DNA of 64,000 bases from Thermothelomyces thermophilus ATCC 42464 (Eukaryota > Ascomycota > Sordariomycetes > Sordariales > Chaetomiaceae): positions 3,844,001 through 3,908,000 of the forward strand of contig NC_016477.1 in NCBI RefSeq assembly GCF_000226095.1, in the 5' to 3' direction. The notes under the pieces are model-generated. The model did no database searches. It was not told the origin of the DNA and saw only the letters and a list, made by a program, of their open reading frames with translations. Position 1 is the first letter of the stretch. Each line of letters opens with the position of its first letter. Positions 1 through 11,326 of the stretch are shown here, piece by piece. The translations under genes and the position numbers were made by a program.

Positions 1-810
1 CCTGCCTTACTTGAGCCCGTGATGAACTTGCGAGCAGAGAGAATTCAACAGCTGACTCCCTCCCACCAGTTCTGCGACGAATGCATCCTGAAGCTTTATC
101 GCCAACGTCTGCTGGACCCCTGGCTGCCCGTCAGCAGTCACACGGATTAATTACCTGATCGATCAATTTGACTCTCTTCAAAAGAACTGCTCCACGACAC
201 TGCCCTACACCACATCCGCCTCGGCCTTATTCATCGGTGCTGCCGAGCCTACCGCCACCACCATTTCTGGCGGCGTCACGGCCACGACGGACGGGCCGAC
301 GACCACACCGACCTGCGACGGCCAGGTCGTGGAGCCAATAGAAAACCCGGGCGGCACGTTCCCCAAGCCCAACGCGACCGTCACGGCACCCGGCGCCACG
401 GGGTCGCCGACCTACTACAAGCCAGCCACGCCGGCGCACCCGACCGAGTCCGGGACCATCAGCGAGTGCGGCAATTACTACCTCGTCGTGTCAGGCGATG
501 ACTGCTTCACCGTCTGCCAACGCTTCGGCTCAACTTCACCCAGCTGCAGGCGTACAACCCGCACCTGACCGACGACTGCCTCAACCTGTGGCTCAGCTAT
601 GACGTCTGCGTCGCCCCCGTCACCCCGTAGGCCGTGTCGACCGACGGGACCTGCCCGCCTGGGGTGACGTGCGTCGGCAGCGGCTTTGGCGACTGCTGCT
701 CGCCCTACGGCATCTGCGGCAGCACTAGCGACTACTGCTCCGGCGACAACTGCTACAGCGGCGTCTGCACCCCCCGATGTTGCTGGCGCTGCTGCTGCTG
801 CTGCGCGGTA
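1..810 (+). pseudogene. Decayed LysM plus chitin-binding (hevein-type) protein, 5' end outside window
   Basis: Reading frames on the plus strand resemble a secreted LysM protein. There is a Cys-containing N-terminal block ([14 protein letters not shown], about 75-118), a Thr/Pro linker (about 230-440), one LysM domain ([13 protein letters not shown] at about 468-506, continuing with LQAYNP and a Cys-bounded end near 615), then a Cys-rich type-1 chitin-binding domain (about 650-770, CCSPYGICGSTSDYC). LysM and hevein domains bind chitin. The gene is broken: in-frame stops lie near 148 and 628 (the latter TAG where CAG is expected) and the frame changes near 530 inside the LysM domain. The start lies left of the window. 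Such genes often encode chitin-shielding effectors, but this copy cannot make the full protein. An unrecognised intron could remove one of the breaks. Confidence 0.75.
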
Positions 811-840
811 CAGAACCCTAGAGCTAATACTAATTGATGC

Positions 841-3800
841 TGCTGGGGGGGGAAAATCCGTAATCAAATAAATGAGATACAAAATGAACCAAACAGCATT
901 TGGGAACTGGTACTGTACCTCAGAGGATAATACGTAGGTAATTAACTAAGGCGTTGACTGCATAATAGGAAAAGTGCGTAACATGATTGCAGTTGCTCGT
1001 CGTAGCCTCGAATTCGGATTCTGTCAGTAAATTGGATCGGGAATTATTTCCTCATAGGGAAAGCACACACAGCAAGTGGGGTTGGCTGCTGGCAGCAGCT
1101 TACTCGTAAGAAATCAACAGCAAAGGACCCCATTGTAGTTCGACGAGGAAAGAGCACCTCAAGTGCAACAACTGGGCAGAGAAGCTGCGGCCTCCTCCTG
1201 CGTGCCCGAGAACTCAGACTTCGTTGCTTCCAGGAAGCATCACCGGTTCTTCATTGTCATAGCTGCTGTGAACCAACCATGGCGTTCAATTGATTTTGCC
1301 CTTCAATCTTCTGCGTCTGCTGAGAAGGGTCCAAAACTGGTAGCTATAAGGACAGAAAACCGCACCCTTTAAACAACAAAGAAGACCAGAAGCTGTCGTC
1401 ATTACTATTTAGGAGGGCGAGAACGTGAATCTGGACCTGGTTGTTATTTATTTTTTTGGGACCAAATTGCTGACTTAGCAGAAGGTAATCACGTACTAAG
1501 GACGTTTTCGGCATATTAAAACGGTCGACCTTATATCCGGTCAGTTTTTACTATTCCATTCCTTAACTCCGTTTTCTATCATACCAAGGTATGATCCTAA
1601 CATCGCCCTGTGGCCATTAGTTTCACTAACGTGTTTGTTAATCTTATCTCTAGCCAACTAAACGTGTTTGTGGCCCTTCTCTCATGCAAGGCGCAGCAGC
1701 TGAGTTCCCAACTGGGCTTGCGGGGTAAATTCAGAACGATGACTGGCGGATGTGTTGGGGTTATATAGTAAGCCTTAGAAGTTACGAATACGTGATATCT
1801 TCCGGCTCCCGGGCAGGGCGAACGATGAAGAGATTTGAATTGCGCTCTAGCCCGGGCCGCCAGACGAAGTACTTGTCGGATGCCGATCCTACCGGACAGC
1901 GCCTCATATATATCCTCCTCTCTAGCAGCGTCGCCCGGAGTTGACCAGCAGCTCGCTTAATGGCGTGTACCCCTCGTTCGTCAGGCCGGTACGATGGCAC
2001 CTCCTCCTTGCCGGTGATCACGCCGTCGCGGTAGGATGTGAACGCCCAGCCGACGCCGAGTATACCCGCAGCGCGCCTATACTGCTGCGCCTGCCGGCGA
2101 TGGCCACGTCCTGTTGGAGGAGGCAGGACATCACGGTGGCAGACCAGGGTGGCGAGCAACACTTCCACCGCGTTAGTGATGTTGCAGACTTCCCCCGGCG
2201 CCACCTGCAGGCCACGGCCGGCCGTATATTCGGTCGCGGGTGGCCAGCAGCGCCGCATGCTCCGCTAGCTCCTCTTATTCTCCTACTCGCCCATAGTTGC
2301 CGTTCTGTATCGGGTGTCGCCAGTTTACCGACCCAATGAGCGGACACTATGGACTCGCTCGATTACGGTACGAGTAGCCGACAGTGAACTGATGAAGACG
2401 GTTTTCTCGAGCTATAGAAGGGAGGGAAGGGTCAGAAGGCGGTTTAGGCGAGGAGTTCTAAGGTAGAGGAGACTTTGGCTCATCATGGTTAAGATAAAGC
2501 TGATCGAGCAGGCACGCTAGAAGGGAACGGTTCCCGGAAAGAGCTGGAGATTAAGCATTTTCGTCAGTTAGTCCGGCTATTGCCTGGTCACCTAAGATAA
2601 AAGTATCTCCATACGTCCTTAAGCCGAACCGAATATTACGAATTTGCGTCTAGTGACGTAGGAGAGGAAGGCCTAACGGTGGGAGGGCGATAGTGACAGA
2701 CGATGATTGATTTTTAAAAAGCGGCAACCTTTGTGGCAAATGTGCATTTCACGTGTATAAAGCAAGTGCTTCCCCTTAACACCTCATCTTTAGGGGAGAA
2801 AAAAAAAAGAAAATCAATTTATCACACCCTATAAAGACTTAAATTACAAGAATGTCAGTCCTCCAGACCGATGCCCCAAGATAACTATAAATTTATCCTT
2901 ATATAGAGCTATACTAGTCAGTGAATAATCCCACCCCTTATGCGCTCCCACATAAAACAACAGCCACAATTTGGCCTCCGGCGGCTAGTCAGTCCACGTA
3001 CATGTACATGTGCGTATGTACAGGGGCTGGAGGGAGGGTGGGGGCCGAGTATTCGGGGGCGACGCCACGCGTTTGAGGGGAGGTTACATGAACTAGCGCC
3101 AACAGCTGGAAGTCGCCGCATCAAGTGTGGCCGGGACGCTGCGATTAGGGCGCCAACACGGCGTCGTGAAGCGAACTGTGATTCATCGCGACCTCGAAGG
3201 ACCCAGAAATTGAGGCCCTACGCCGTGGTCAGCGCCCTCAGGGGCTGCTCAGAGAGGTACAACCTTTCCGAATGATCTTCACGGCTAGTGAACTCCAACC
3301 TCCGATGGCTAGAGTTTCTCCACGTCCTCGGCCAACCGTTGGCCAGCCCATAGCATTCTTGAGGCCAACAACTTGGAACCATGGCGGCGCACTGAAACTA
3401 CTGCTACGTGCCGAACCTCAAAGATGGGCCCCAGCCCGGCGCAGCCCAACTCAACTAACCCAAAATAACTAGTTGTTGGGAACTAATTAATGGCTTGACG
3501 GGCCCTAACACAAGACCTCGACTCGTGGCCGCTAGAGAAACCCCACGGTTTTAAGAAACTCGAGCTACACAATACTGTTAACATTCAAGGTTCAGTCCAA
3601 CAACTCTTGTGGCGAGGAACCGAGGAGAAAGTATACCCAGAGAGGTAGATAATATTGTAGACTTTCTGTCTTTTGCGATCAGTCTAGCAATGTCCTCTCA
3701 AGCAGAAAATGGGTGGAGGGAGGAGCAGGCCGCACTCTCTTCGTCAGGGGCGCGGCTCGAGACACCACAACCATGGTCACCCCGAGCTGTGCTAGGCCCT

Positions 3801-4181
3801 TCGGCCATGACAGTCTCGACACGGCCGCAGCCTTTCACAAGTATCAGGGCCTGTTCTGAATCACCTGGCCATATTTCCCGACGCATCAGGGACACATCCT
3901 TCAACTCCTTTTGTCTCTTCGCTGCAGAGCGAAGAAGTCTAAATACCGTCGCCTAGCGCGACTGGATGAGGTCAAGTTCTTCTCATCACATCGCAACTAC
4001 AACTTCTCAACTCATATTTTCATTCATATCTCCTCCAACGCTTTCATTCGTAATTCCTTCCCATCTTGCCTCTTTCATTTATATTCTCCTCCCTCGGATC
4101 GACTGTGAGTTCGTCGCCCTAAGAACATCCTTGTTTCTCCGACCCTCTACCAAACGGTTTTTGCTCAGGAGCTTGCTCGCT
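841..4181. other. Long intergenic stretch, no supported gene
   Basis: Only short open frames without recognisable domains are present. A 158-codon minus-strand frame at 1782-2258 lies in a GC-rich block between AT-rich flanks and could be the remains of an old gene, but I recognise nothing in it. AT-rich spacers occur at 1440-1660 and 2700-2930. The last about 220 bases before 4182 are pyrimidine-rich and look like the promoter/5' leader of the next gene. Confidence 0.5.
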
Positions 4182-5210
4182 ATGTCTCGGGTACAACTCG
4201 CTGGTATCGACGTGGGCCAAGACAAGTGCAAGTCGGCACCCTATGGCGAGCAGATCTCTACGCAAGGCCTCGCTACCTGTATCGGCATCGTCGCGTATGG
4301 AAAGTACGGCGCAGACACCGACATCAACAAAGTGATGGCGCATTGCTCCCCCGGCAACGTAACGTACGTTATCGGCCACGAGTTTGTTACTCAGGTGCGA
4401 GCGTCGGGGATGGATATCTCCGGCATCTCCATGAGCTGCGCGACGCGGACTGTCAATGACGACGGTCCCTACAGAATGAGCGACCAGGACCTGCGGCAAA
4501 CGATTGCAAACCGGCATCAGATCTATCCGGACCAAGTCACCAGCCAGCAGATACAAGAACTGAGGGCGGGGATGCGGCGCCAACTAGATTCTGCAGAGGC
4601 CACGGCAAAGTTGATCTGTATGGATCAACTTGGCGTGTCACCCACGGTTTACCGTCGCCGAAACGCTGACGTCGCTTCTCTGTACCCATTTGGCACCGTG
4701 GTGGCAACCCCAAGTCCGCAGGGGATCGTCTGCATCGACGGTAACAGAGTGGCTAGGATTCCGGACTCGGCGGCCCCGGCTCCCGCTGCTTCTAGCGGAG
4801 GCAACTACGACAATTCACACGACTATGGTGGCGGGAGCGCCAGTTACGACCCATATGGCTCTGGTGGCAGCGGGAGCACCTCTGGCGGAGGTGCCTACGG
4901 CAGCGCCTACGCCCGTGCTCCGAGCGGCAACACCTCGACATGGCGGCCTCCCAACGGCGGCCCCGGCGGCAGTGGCAACGGTGCCTCGCAAAGGGATGGC
5001 GCCTCGTCTAGACCGACCGGCAGCACCAGCCAGGTGTACGCTGCCAGCACCACCTCCAGACGGGACGGCCCCAGCTCTCGCGGCAACTCCTCTAGGCCGT
5101 CCGGCAACTACACCAGTTCCTCCAAGCCTTCGGGAAGCTCCGGCAGCACCGGCAGCACCGACAGCACCGGCACCACCCGCCACAAGACCTCGAGCACGCG
5201 GCGCTACTAG
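4182..5210 (+). CDS. Unknown protein with possible CheD/CNF-like deamidase motif and Gly/Ser-rich tail
   Basis: Single-exon 342-residue protein. I start at the ATG at 4182 (MSRVQLAGIDVGQ) because the upstream 72 codons are pyrimidine-rich leader-like sequence. Residues 1-190 look globular, with eight cysteines. The segment TQGLATC (about residue 28) followed by HCSPGN about 21 residues later has the spacing of the Thr-Cys-His set of CheD/CNF1-type glutamine deamidases (T, six residues, C, then a His about 17-20 later). Residues 195-342 are low complexity (Gly, Ser, Tyr, Thr, Arg), probably disordered. No signal peptide or membrane segment is visible from this start. The fold assignment is inference from one short motif; otherwise the protein is unrecognised. 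Neighbours give no hint. Confidence 0.75.
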   Translation: MSRVQLAGIDVGQDKCKSAPYGEQISTQGLATCIGIVAYGKYGADTDINKVMAHCSPGNVTYVIGHEFVTQVRASGMDISGISMSCATRTVNDDGPYRMSDQDLRQTIANRHQIYPDQVTSQQIQELRAGMRRQLDSAEATAKLICMDQLGVSPTVYRRRNADVASLYPFGTVVATPSPQGIVCIDGNRVARIPDSAAPAPAASSGGNYDNSHDYGGGSASYDPYGSGGSGSTSGGGAYGSAYARAPSGNTSTWRPPNGGPGGSGNGASQRDGASSRPTGSTSQVYAASTTSRRDGPSSRGNSSRPSGNYTSSSKPSGSSGSTGSTDSTGTTRHKTSSTRRY

Positions 5211-6205
5211 AGTTGAACGTCTTCCCCTCGTCTTGAGTCTGCAGTCTATGCTTTGTTGAGGGAAAGAGGGCCAAGTACGGGGTGGGTGGAGAGGAAGACT
5301 GTTTGCTATCGCGAGACGGCGCTGGATTCGTCGTTTGCGTAGCAATTTGTCAGTTTAGGGCGCATGGGCTTTTTAGGATGGAACGGAACTGCCTCTGCTG
5401 GCCAGAGGCTGGTGACGGAAGAGGAGCAGGAGTGGGTGTTGGAGCAGGGAATAGATGGTACTTTGGCTGGCCAGGTACTAGGTCGTTAGGGAGAGAATAA
5501 ACATGCCCGGCGCATTGTTTTTTTCTTTGAGACCTGCAACTGGCGACACTATAAGCCTGAGCTCAAGCTATGTCATCTATCGCGGCCTCGTCCTCATTGA
5601 TGTGCTAGCTGACGGCGCTCATTTGTCCGGCATTTGAATTTTGAGACAAGTCGTGACGCAGTACGGATAGAAAGCGGTAGGTCTATTGTCGCATTTGGAG
5701 CTGTTAGAACAGGGGGTGGAAATTACCCCTGAATGAGCATCTTACAGCGTTGATACCCGACGTCGCCTAACTGGGCCAGTTCTTCCACCAATAATATGTA
5801 ACTCAATCAATCAAGCAATTCTACCCATCTGTTTAATCGCGATTTTGAGCTCTATTTTACGCAGTTGCAGTTGACATCCATCTTCGCGATCTTCCATATT
5901 GTGGTTCCAACAGGAGCCCCAGTTTGAAGAGAGGCTCGAAGCGGTGAGTTGGGTTGCATCCAGAGCAGTCAGGGGTGGCAACCCCTCACCTCCATAATTA
6001 ACCCTTGGGCAAAGCTGCGGGGGCTCGTGCATTTAGGATCATGCAAATATCATGCAGCACAAGGCAGAAAGCCCGCAGCACGCCACGGGACGTACTAATA
6101 AATGACACATTATCTTGGTTCTCCCTCTTTTGACTTTTTTCTTTACTCCTGCGCAACCCGATCAATCACGTACTCTAACACGGATCCGGCAACGCAGACG
6201 AGGCT
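5211..6205. other. Intergenic stretch, nothing recognised
   Basis: Holds the 3' flank of the preceding gene and the promoter of the 2EXR gene (pyrimidine-rich run at 6110-6150 close to its start codon). No repeats or conserved frames seen. Confidence 0.5.
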
Positions 6206-7670
6206 ATGGGAAACAACCCGAACCAGACGCCCCTGCTCTTCAACGACGTGTATTTTAGTCGTTGGGAGCAGCAGATATTTCCGTCCCCGTCCGTATGGGC
6301 GCCGTTTCCCCGCCTCCCAGCCGAACTGCGTCTGCGCATCTGGCTGCTTCCTCTCCAGCAGCACCGCATGATTGAGGTCGATCTCCACCCTAATACCACC
6401 GGCGACAACGATACTCCCCAGTACGCCGACCGTAACCATCTCGGTCGGATTGTCAGCGGCCGGAGCCGGAGCTACACCTCCCGTCTCCGGGGCCGCGGAT
6501 CCTATGCGCCGTCCCTCACCCCACTCCTCCGCGTCAGTCGCGAGGCGAGGGCAGCCGCGCTCAGCTTCTACCACATACATCTGCCCTTAGGTACAGGGCA
6601 AGTGCTATACCTCAGCTCGGAGTACGACGTCGTCTACGTCCGACCCCGGCGGCCTAAACCTATTAGGCGGCCGCCGGAGTACGACCCCCAACCCGAATTC
6701 GGTGCCATCCTCGTCGACTTTTTACACGACGCCCGAGCCTACGATTACAAGGACCAAGGGTATAGCTTCCTCCTTTCTTTGTTTCAGCCGCAAACGTCGG
6801 GTTTTTGAGCTATCTAACCCGTAAATGTCTGCCTATAGAGTTAGACACCTCGCACTAGACGGAGAGATTCGCCACTACCTGCTCGGCTGGTTCGAGGAGC
6901 GCGTGAATTTGACCCCGGAAATGCTCCACCCGGCCGCAGCGACGTCGTTTGCCGATATCCTCCGCCATAAGCTCCGTTCCCTGCTCTGCCTCGTCAATTT
7001 CCGGGGTTTTACGAGGGGCATGGGCGCCCCCCCACTCGGGGGCGGGTGGCGCTCCCACTTCGCCCAAACGTTCCCCCTCCGTCGACGAGGCCATGTGACA
7101 GGGGCCTTCCACTGGCTCCAAGCCGACCCGCGACCTGGCGTTGAGCTCGACCTCCGCCAGGTCCCTATCATGGATGATCCCCATCTGATGTTGCGAAACT
7201 GGCGGCGACTAGAACACCTTTTCGGAGTGACGAGAAATCAGCAAGCCAGCCGAGAAAACGATGACGACTGCGGATTCTGCCTTTATGTCTGCGCCACCCA
7301 GGAATGGTCAACTCCAGACATGCGGCGGATGGATTGGGCCGGGACGTGGAATGTACGGGAGATGAAAGCAGAGGCGGAGGCAGTGTGGTCGCGGGACGAG
7401 CTGGCGCAGTACCTCCAATACGAGGCCGAGGATTGGGACGAGAAGCGCTGGTACCCCGCCCACGTCTTCGGGAGCACCGTCCAATATCCAAAGTATAGCT
7501 CCGACTCTCGAGAGGAGGCGGAAATATTTGAGGCGATGGAGAAGCTGCCCTGCACGGCCATCGGCATGTGGCTTTTCCCTGCCGAAGCTTTCCCGCCGCC
7601 CACCATTCCCCAGCTGCTCTCTTTCAACCTTTCGGCCGTCCGCCCCAGTCTACTTCTATTTCAGGTTTAA
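6206..7670 (+). CDS. 2EXR-domain (F-box-like) fungal protein, two exons
   Basis: Exons 6206-6759 and 6839-7670, giving a protein of about 461 residues. The intron (6760-6838, 79 bp) starts GTATAG, has a CTAAC branch point near 6815 and ends TATAG; splicing joins KDQG to VRHLALDG in frame. Residues 29-52 (VWAPFPRLPAELRLRIWLLP) match the 2EXR/F-box-like motif F-x-x-LP-x-E-L-R-x-x-I-W, and the block after the intron (RHLALD) is typical of the same large Pezizomycotina family. Function in this family is largely unknown; substrate adaptor roles are assumed from the F-box-like N-terminus. No transmembrane segment or signal peptide. The C-terminal half carries Trp/acid-rich stretches without a known domain. 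Confidence 0.85.
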
Positions 7671-9274
7671 CAGCAGCTAGAATCTCGCCGAGTCATTTAG
7701 GCAGGTTCGTTGCACGGGCAGCAGCCGAGCATCGTAGAGGCCTGCTCGGGGCTTAGCTAGGCTTAGCCTTGTAGGTAACAGTTAGCCAAAGGTATAACGT
7801 GTAACGGTCCACGCGTTGGCTTAATTTACTGCACAAGGCATAGGAGGAATGACCGGATTGCTTCGAATAGGGAGGGGAAAGGAGAAAGCTAAATGACAGG
7901 AGGAGCGAGGACGGCTTTTGACATACAGTGGTGCGCAGAGAATCGTCTGAATTGAATGGATTGAATTAAGCTAAAGAGAAGAAAGTAGCTGGTAGGTTGG
8001 AGTAATAGTTGTGATTGCTAACCGGAGAACTCTCGAACGGGATCTCGTCCGGCAAAACATCAGGCGAGCGTTAGGCCGAGGCAGCTACGTCAGCAACCGC
8101 AGTCGTGCAACACGTCTGATTTTGCCACTGCTTGCTTCCACACTACTGCATCCACACTACTGCATCCACACTACTGCATCCACACGGCCCCTTTCTCAAC
8201 GGGATGCACCTCACTGACCCGCTCTTGTGTTAATAGCAGAGGATGTACGTGACGTATTCTTCCGAGAATCAGTGTGAAAAGCAGCAATGCAACACGGTCA
8301 CAGCAGCATAGCTCGCTTACCGCCTTATGAAGTCGATATTAAAGTCTCTGAATCCTCGATGAGGTATGTGCGCCTCCAAGTTTTACTCGGGAACTATAGG
8401 TACAGATGTACGGATTACATGCATGTGTATACACAGACAACTAATGACCAAACCAACTACCTAGCGTCTTAAGCGCCATGTCTGCGAGGAAACTTTCGAG
8501 AGTTACACACACGTACCGGGGGTTCCTAGGCACGCATCGCCCCCGGGTGGTCAGTCGCGGGTTTCCCGTCTCGATGGTGATGCCGCTGGCGAATAACGTC
8601 TACTCTCAAAGACATCAAGCCCATCTCCACCCCAAAGAGGGCATTTTTGTTCTCTAATTAGAGCGGGACCCAGAGAGGCTCTTCGATCTTCCCGGTGCAT
8701 TGGCCATTTGTCTACCTGCATAACCTAATTACATACCTGCTAACTTGCTCTCAGACCCGAGATTGAATCACCATAACAACAGGTCTTGGCTCACGGCTGA
8801 GGTACAGAGCGGAAACACGTACTCTGCAAAATTGACGTGAAACAGGACGAATACTTTGGACTCAGTCGAGAGTCGCGCGCCAGGTGATGCAGCATTGCCC
8901 CGTTGCCGCCCCCCCTTACCTTTGTTCCGGAACGCAACAACCACGCTCGCGAGCGAGAGGTTTGATCTCGGGTGTCCCTGTTCCGTCAAAGCTTCCCTGT
9001 CATTAGCACATCATGGAGACGATCTGGGTCTAAGTGTCAGACCTCAGAAATCAGTCAACATGCGGAAGAGGGAGGGGGGGAAGGTTAGTTGGCGTGACTG
9101 GAACCCAATCATGCCGGTTCGACTCTCGAAGCATAAGACCAGCAATCCCCCATCGTCAAGAAGTTCGGGTTCAAGCCGCGGCAGGTTCCAGACCTCTCAG
9201 TCCTAAGCAGGCCTTTCCTCTCCAATCCAACATCACCAACCATCCAAACGGCGGCTCAGTACGACGGGATCATC
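7671..9274. other. Intergenic stretch with a short minisatellite
   Basis: No gene supported. A 14-bp unit TCCACACTACTGCA is repeated three times plus a partial copy at about 8137-8185. The remainder is mixed sequence, with the promoter of the calpain-like gene at its right end (9100-9274). Confidence 0.5.
8137..8185. repeat. 14-bp tandem repeat, about 3.5 copies
   Basis: Perfect head-to-tail copies of TCCACACTACTGCA followed by TCCACAC. Intergenic; no function inferred. Confidence 0.9.
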
Positions 9275-9989
9275 ATGACAGCCATGACAGGAAGCAAGCC
9301 GGAGCAGCCCGACAGCCCGCCCAAACAGCTGCACATAGGGGCCATCAACCCCTTCGCACTGGTCGAGGCGCTCCTGGGCCGCAAGCTCGACTGGGACAAG
9401 ACATCGACGGGCTATCTGCTAGCTAGCATCCTGCAGACCGACTACGAGGAGCTGTTCGACATGCGCTTCCACTCCATCCTGTACGCCGGCATCCGCCTCA
9501 ACGACCGCGGCGACAAGGCCGAGCCCATTCCGGCCAAAGAGATGCATACGCTGACGGAGCGCGACCTCGTCACGCCCGACTTCTCCAAGGTCGAGAAGCT
9601 CGGCGATCTCGGCAAGATGGGCATCAAGGATCTCGAGAGCATCCGGGTCAAGCATGCCGCCATGTCCAACGGCAACCTGCGCCTGACGCTGGAACCGCGG
9701 GCGGTCGGCAAGACGCTGCGCAACTCGGAGATGACGACGACCCTGCGCGAGCTGTGCACCCCCTTCCGCATCCACAAGGAGGCCGAATGGACGCCGCCCA
9801 ACGGCACCTGGACCGATCTCGGGGCCTGCTACTCCCCGACCGCCGCCGCTTTCAGCAACCAGGTCCAGGGGGCCACCAGCAACAGTTGGCTGATCGCGGC
9901 CCTGACGAGCGTCGCCTGGTCCGACCCGGCCACCATCAAGCACTACGCCGGCCGCCCCGCCTCTTCGAACCACGCCTCGTGCTGTAGCC

Positions 9990-10025
<36 letters not shown>

Positions 10026-10903
10026 ATGTCGTGGCCGGCAGCGCCAGCGAATGCCGACTCTCGATCAAGTTCCACAGCAAGGGCGGCGACAAGGACGCGC
10101 CCACGCGCACCGTCACCGTCAACTGCGAGCTCCCGACCAACAAGTCGTCCTCGATGCTCATGTACTGCCGCCCCAGCTCCGTCAACGCCATGCCGGTCTC
10201 GCGCGTCCGCGCCTGTGGAGGCGGCGATCTCTGGCCCGCCCTCTACGAGAAGGCATTTGCCCAATGGATCACCACCGCGACCACCGACGACGACGATGAC
10301 GACGAGGGCATAGACGAAGACAGCCACGATGGTCACGGTCTTCACCACGGCCATCACGGCCATCACGGCCACCACGGCCACCACCACGACCGCAGCGAGG
10401 AGGAGGAGGTGCGGCAGCAGCGGAAGCACCAGCGGCCGGACCTGACCCAGACGGCGCACGGGGACCCGGTCAAGGCGATGGCGCAGCTGACGGGGCGGGA
10501 GGCGCAGTACTTCTTCACGGACTCGCGGACGGGGGCGGACCTGCTCGGGCTCGTGCGCGCGCACTGCGTCAACCAGCAGGCCGTGTACCCGGCCGTCGCC
10601 TGGACGCGCCCCTCGCACCCGGCCTTCCGCGGCTGCACCCTGGCCGGCAACGTCGCCTACAGCGTGCTCGGCTGGGCCGCGCCGCAGGAGCGCAAGCGCT
10701 ACGTCATCCTGCGCCACCCCTGGGGCGTGACCGAGCCCGAGGGCCTCGCCAGCGGCTACTACCCGGGCGTCGTCGGCGGCAGCGGCAGCGGCCTCGACGT
10801 CCGCTTCTGGCCGCCCGCCGCCATGCTCGACAGCCGCGGCGTCTTTGCCGTCGAGGCCGCCGCCTTCAAGGAGTACTTTGCCGGGTTGGGCGTCGCAAAG
10901 TAA
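9275..10903 (+). CDS. Calpain-like protein with all three catalytic residues replaced (pseudo-protease)
   Basis: Intronless 542-residue frame. It follows the peptidase C2 (calpain) layout: QGATSNSWLIAALTSVAW near residue 198 corresponds to the QG...DCW catalytic-Cys motif, GNVAYSVLGW near 458 to the GHAYSV catalytic-His motif, and LRHPWG near 479 to the LRNPWG catalytic-Asn motif. At these positions the protein has Ser204 (AGT), Val460 (GTC) and His481 (CAC) instead of Cys, His and Asn, so normal cysteine-protease activity is not expected. Residues 230-255 hold a Gly/Asp run, and about 340-375 a His/Asp/Glu-rich insert (repeated HHGHHG) that could bind metal. No signal peptide or transmembrane segment is visible. 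The long open frame and strong GC3 codon bias argue that it is still under selection rather than a decaying gene. Start at 9275 or the ATG at 9287 are both possible. Confidence 0.85.
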
Positions 10904-11237
10904 AGGAAAAAGAGAGGGAAGAGGGGCCCGGGTTCGGTTGAGGGGGGATAAGGCTTTCAAGGGATAGTGACTCCGTTCAGAAGAGGGGCAAATGAATGTA
11001 TGTACAAGGATGTGCGAATTCGGGACCGAATTGCTCTTTTTGTATGCCGTATCAACCGCTATTATTGGCAATGTAACAGGCCTTCTATTTTATATCAGAA
11101 GTCCGGTGGGCTGTCGACCTCAGTTTTCCGACAAGTCATCGCAGGTTAACCATTCTGTATAACTATTGGTGATGATGAGTAAAAACATGACTCTCATTAA
11201 TGTGGCAGTGAGAAAACTGTGCCAAAAAAAAAGCAAG

Positions 11238-11325
11238 TCCCCTCGACCGGAATCGAGCCGGTGACCTTTCGGTATCGGTAAACGCATTTACAGCCGAACG
11301 TGATAGCCAACTACACCACAAGGGG
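11238..11325 (-). tRNA. tRNA-Tyr (anticodon GTA) with a 14-nt intron
   Basis: Read on the minus strand this folds as a complete tRNA. The acceptor stem is CCCCTTG with CGAGGGG; T8 is present; there is a D arm with AGTTGG; the anticodon stem is TTCGG/CCGAA; the T arm is ACCGG-TTCGATT-CCGGT; the discriminator is A. The C1-G72 pair plus A73 is the eukaryotic tRNA-Tyr signature. The anticodon loop reads CTGTAA, then a 14-nt insert (11274-11287) one base 3' of the anticodon, then A. The insert contains TTTAC, which pairs with the anticodon GTAAA, the standard pre-tRNA intron structure. Nuclear tRNA-Tyr genes nearly always carry an intron here. Confidence 0.95.
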
Positions 11326-11326
11326 A

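Noticed and set aside
1782-2258. 158-codon minus-strand gene
   Set aside because: Not recognisable, no homologous motif, and competing frames of equal quality in the same GC-rich block.
9419-11071. 550-codon open frame on the minus strand
   Set aside because: Antisense of the calpain-like gene; Ala/Val/Gly-rich composition is typical of a shadow frame.
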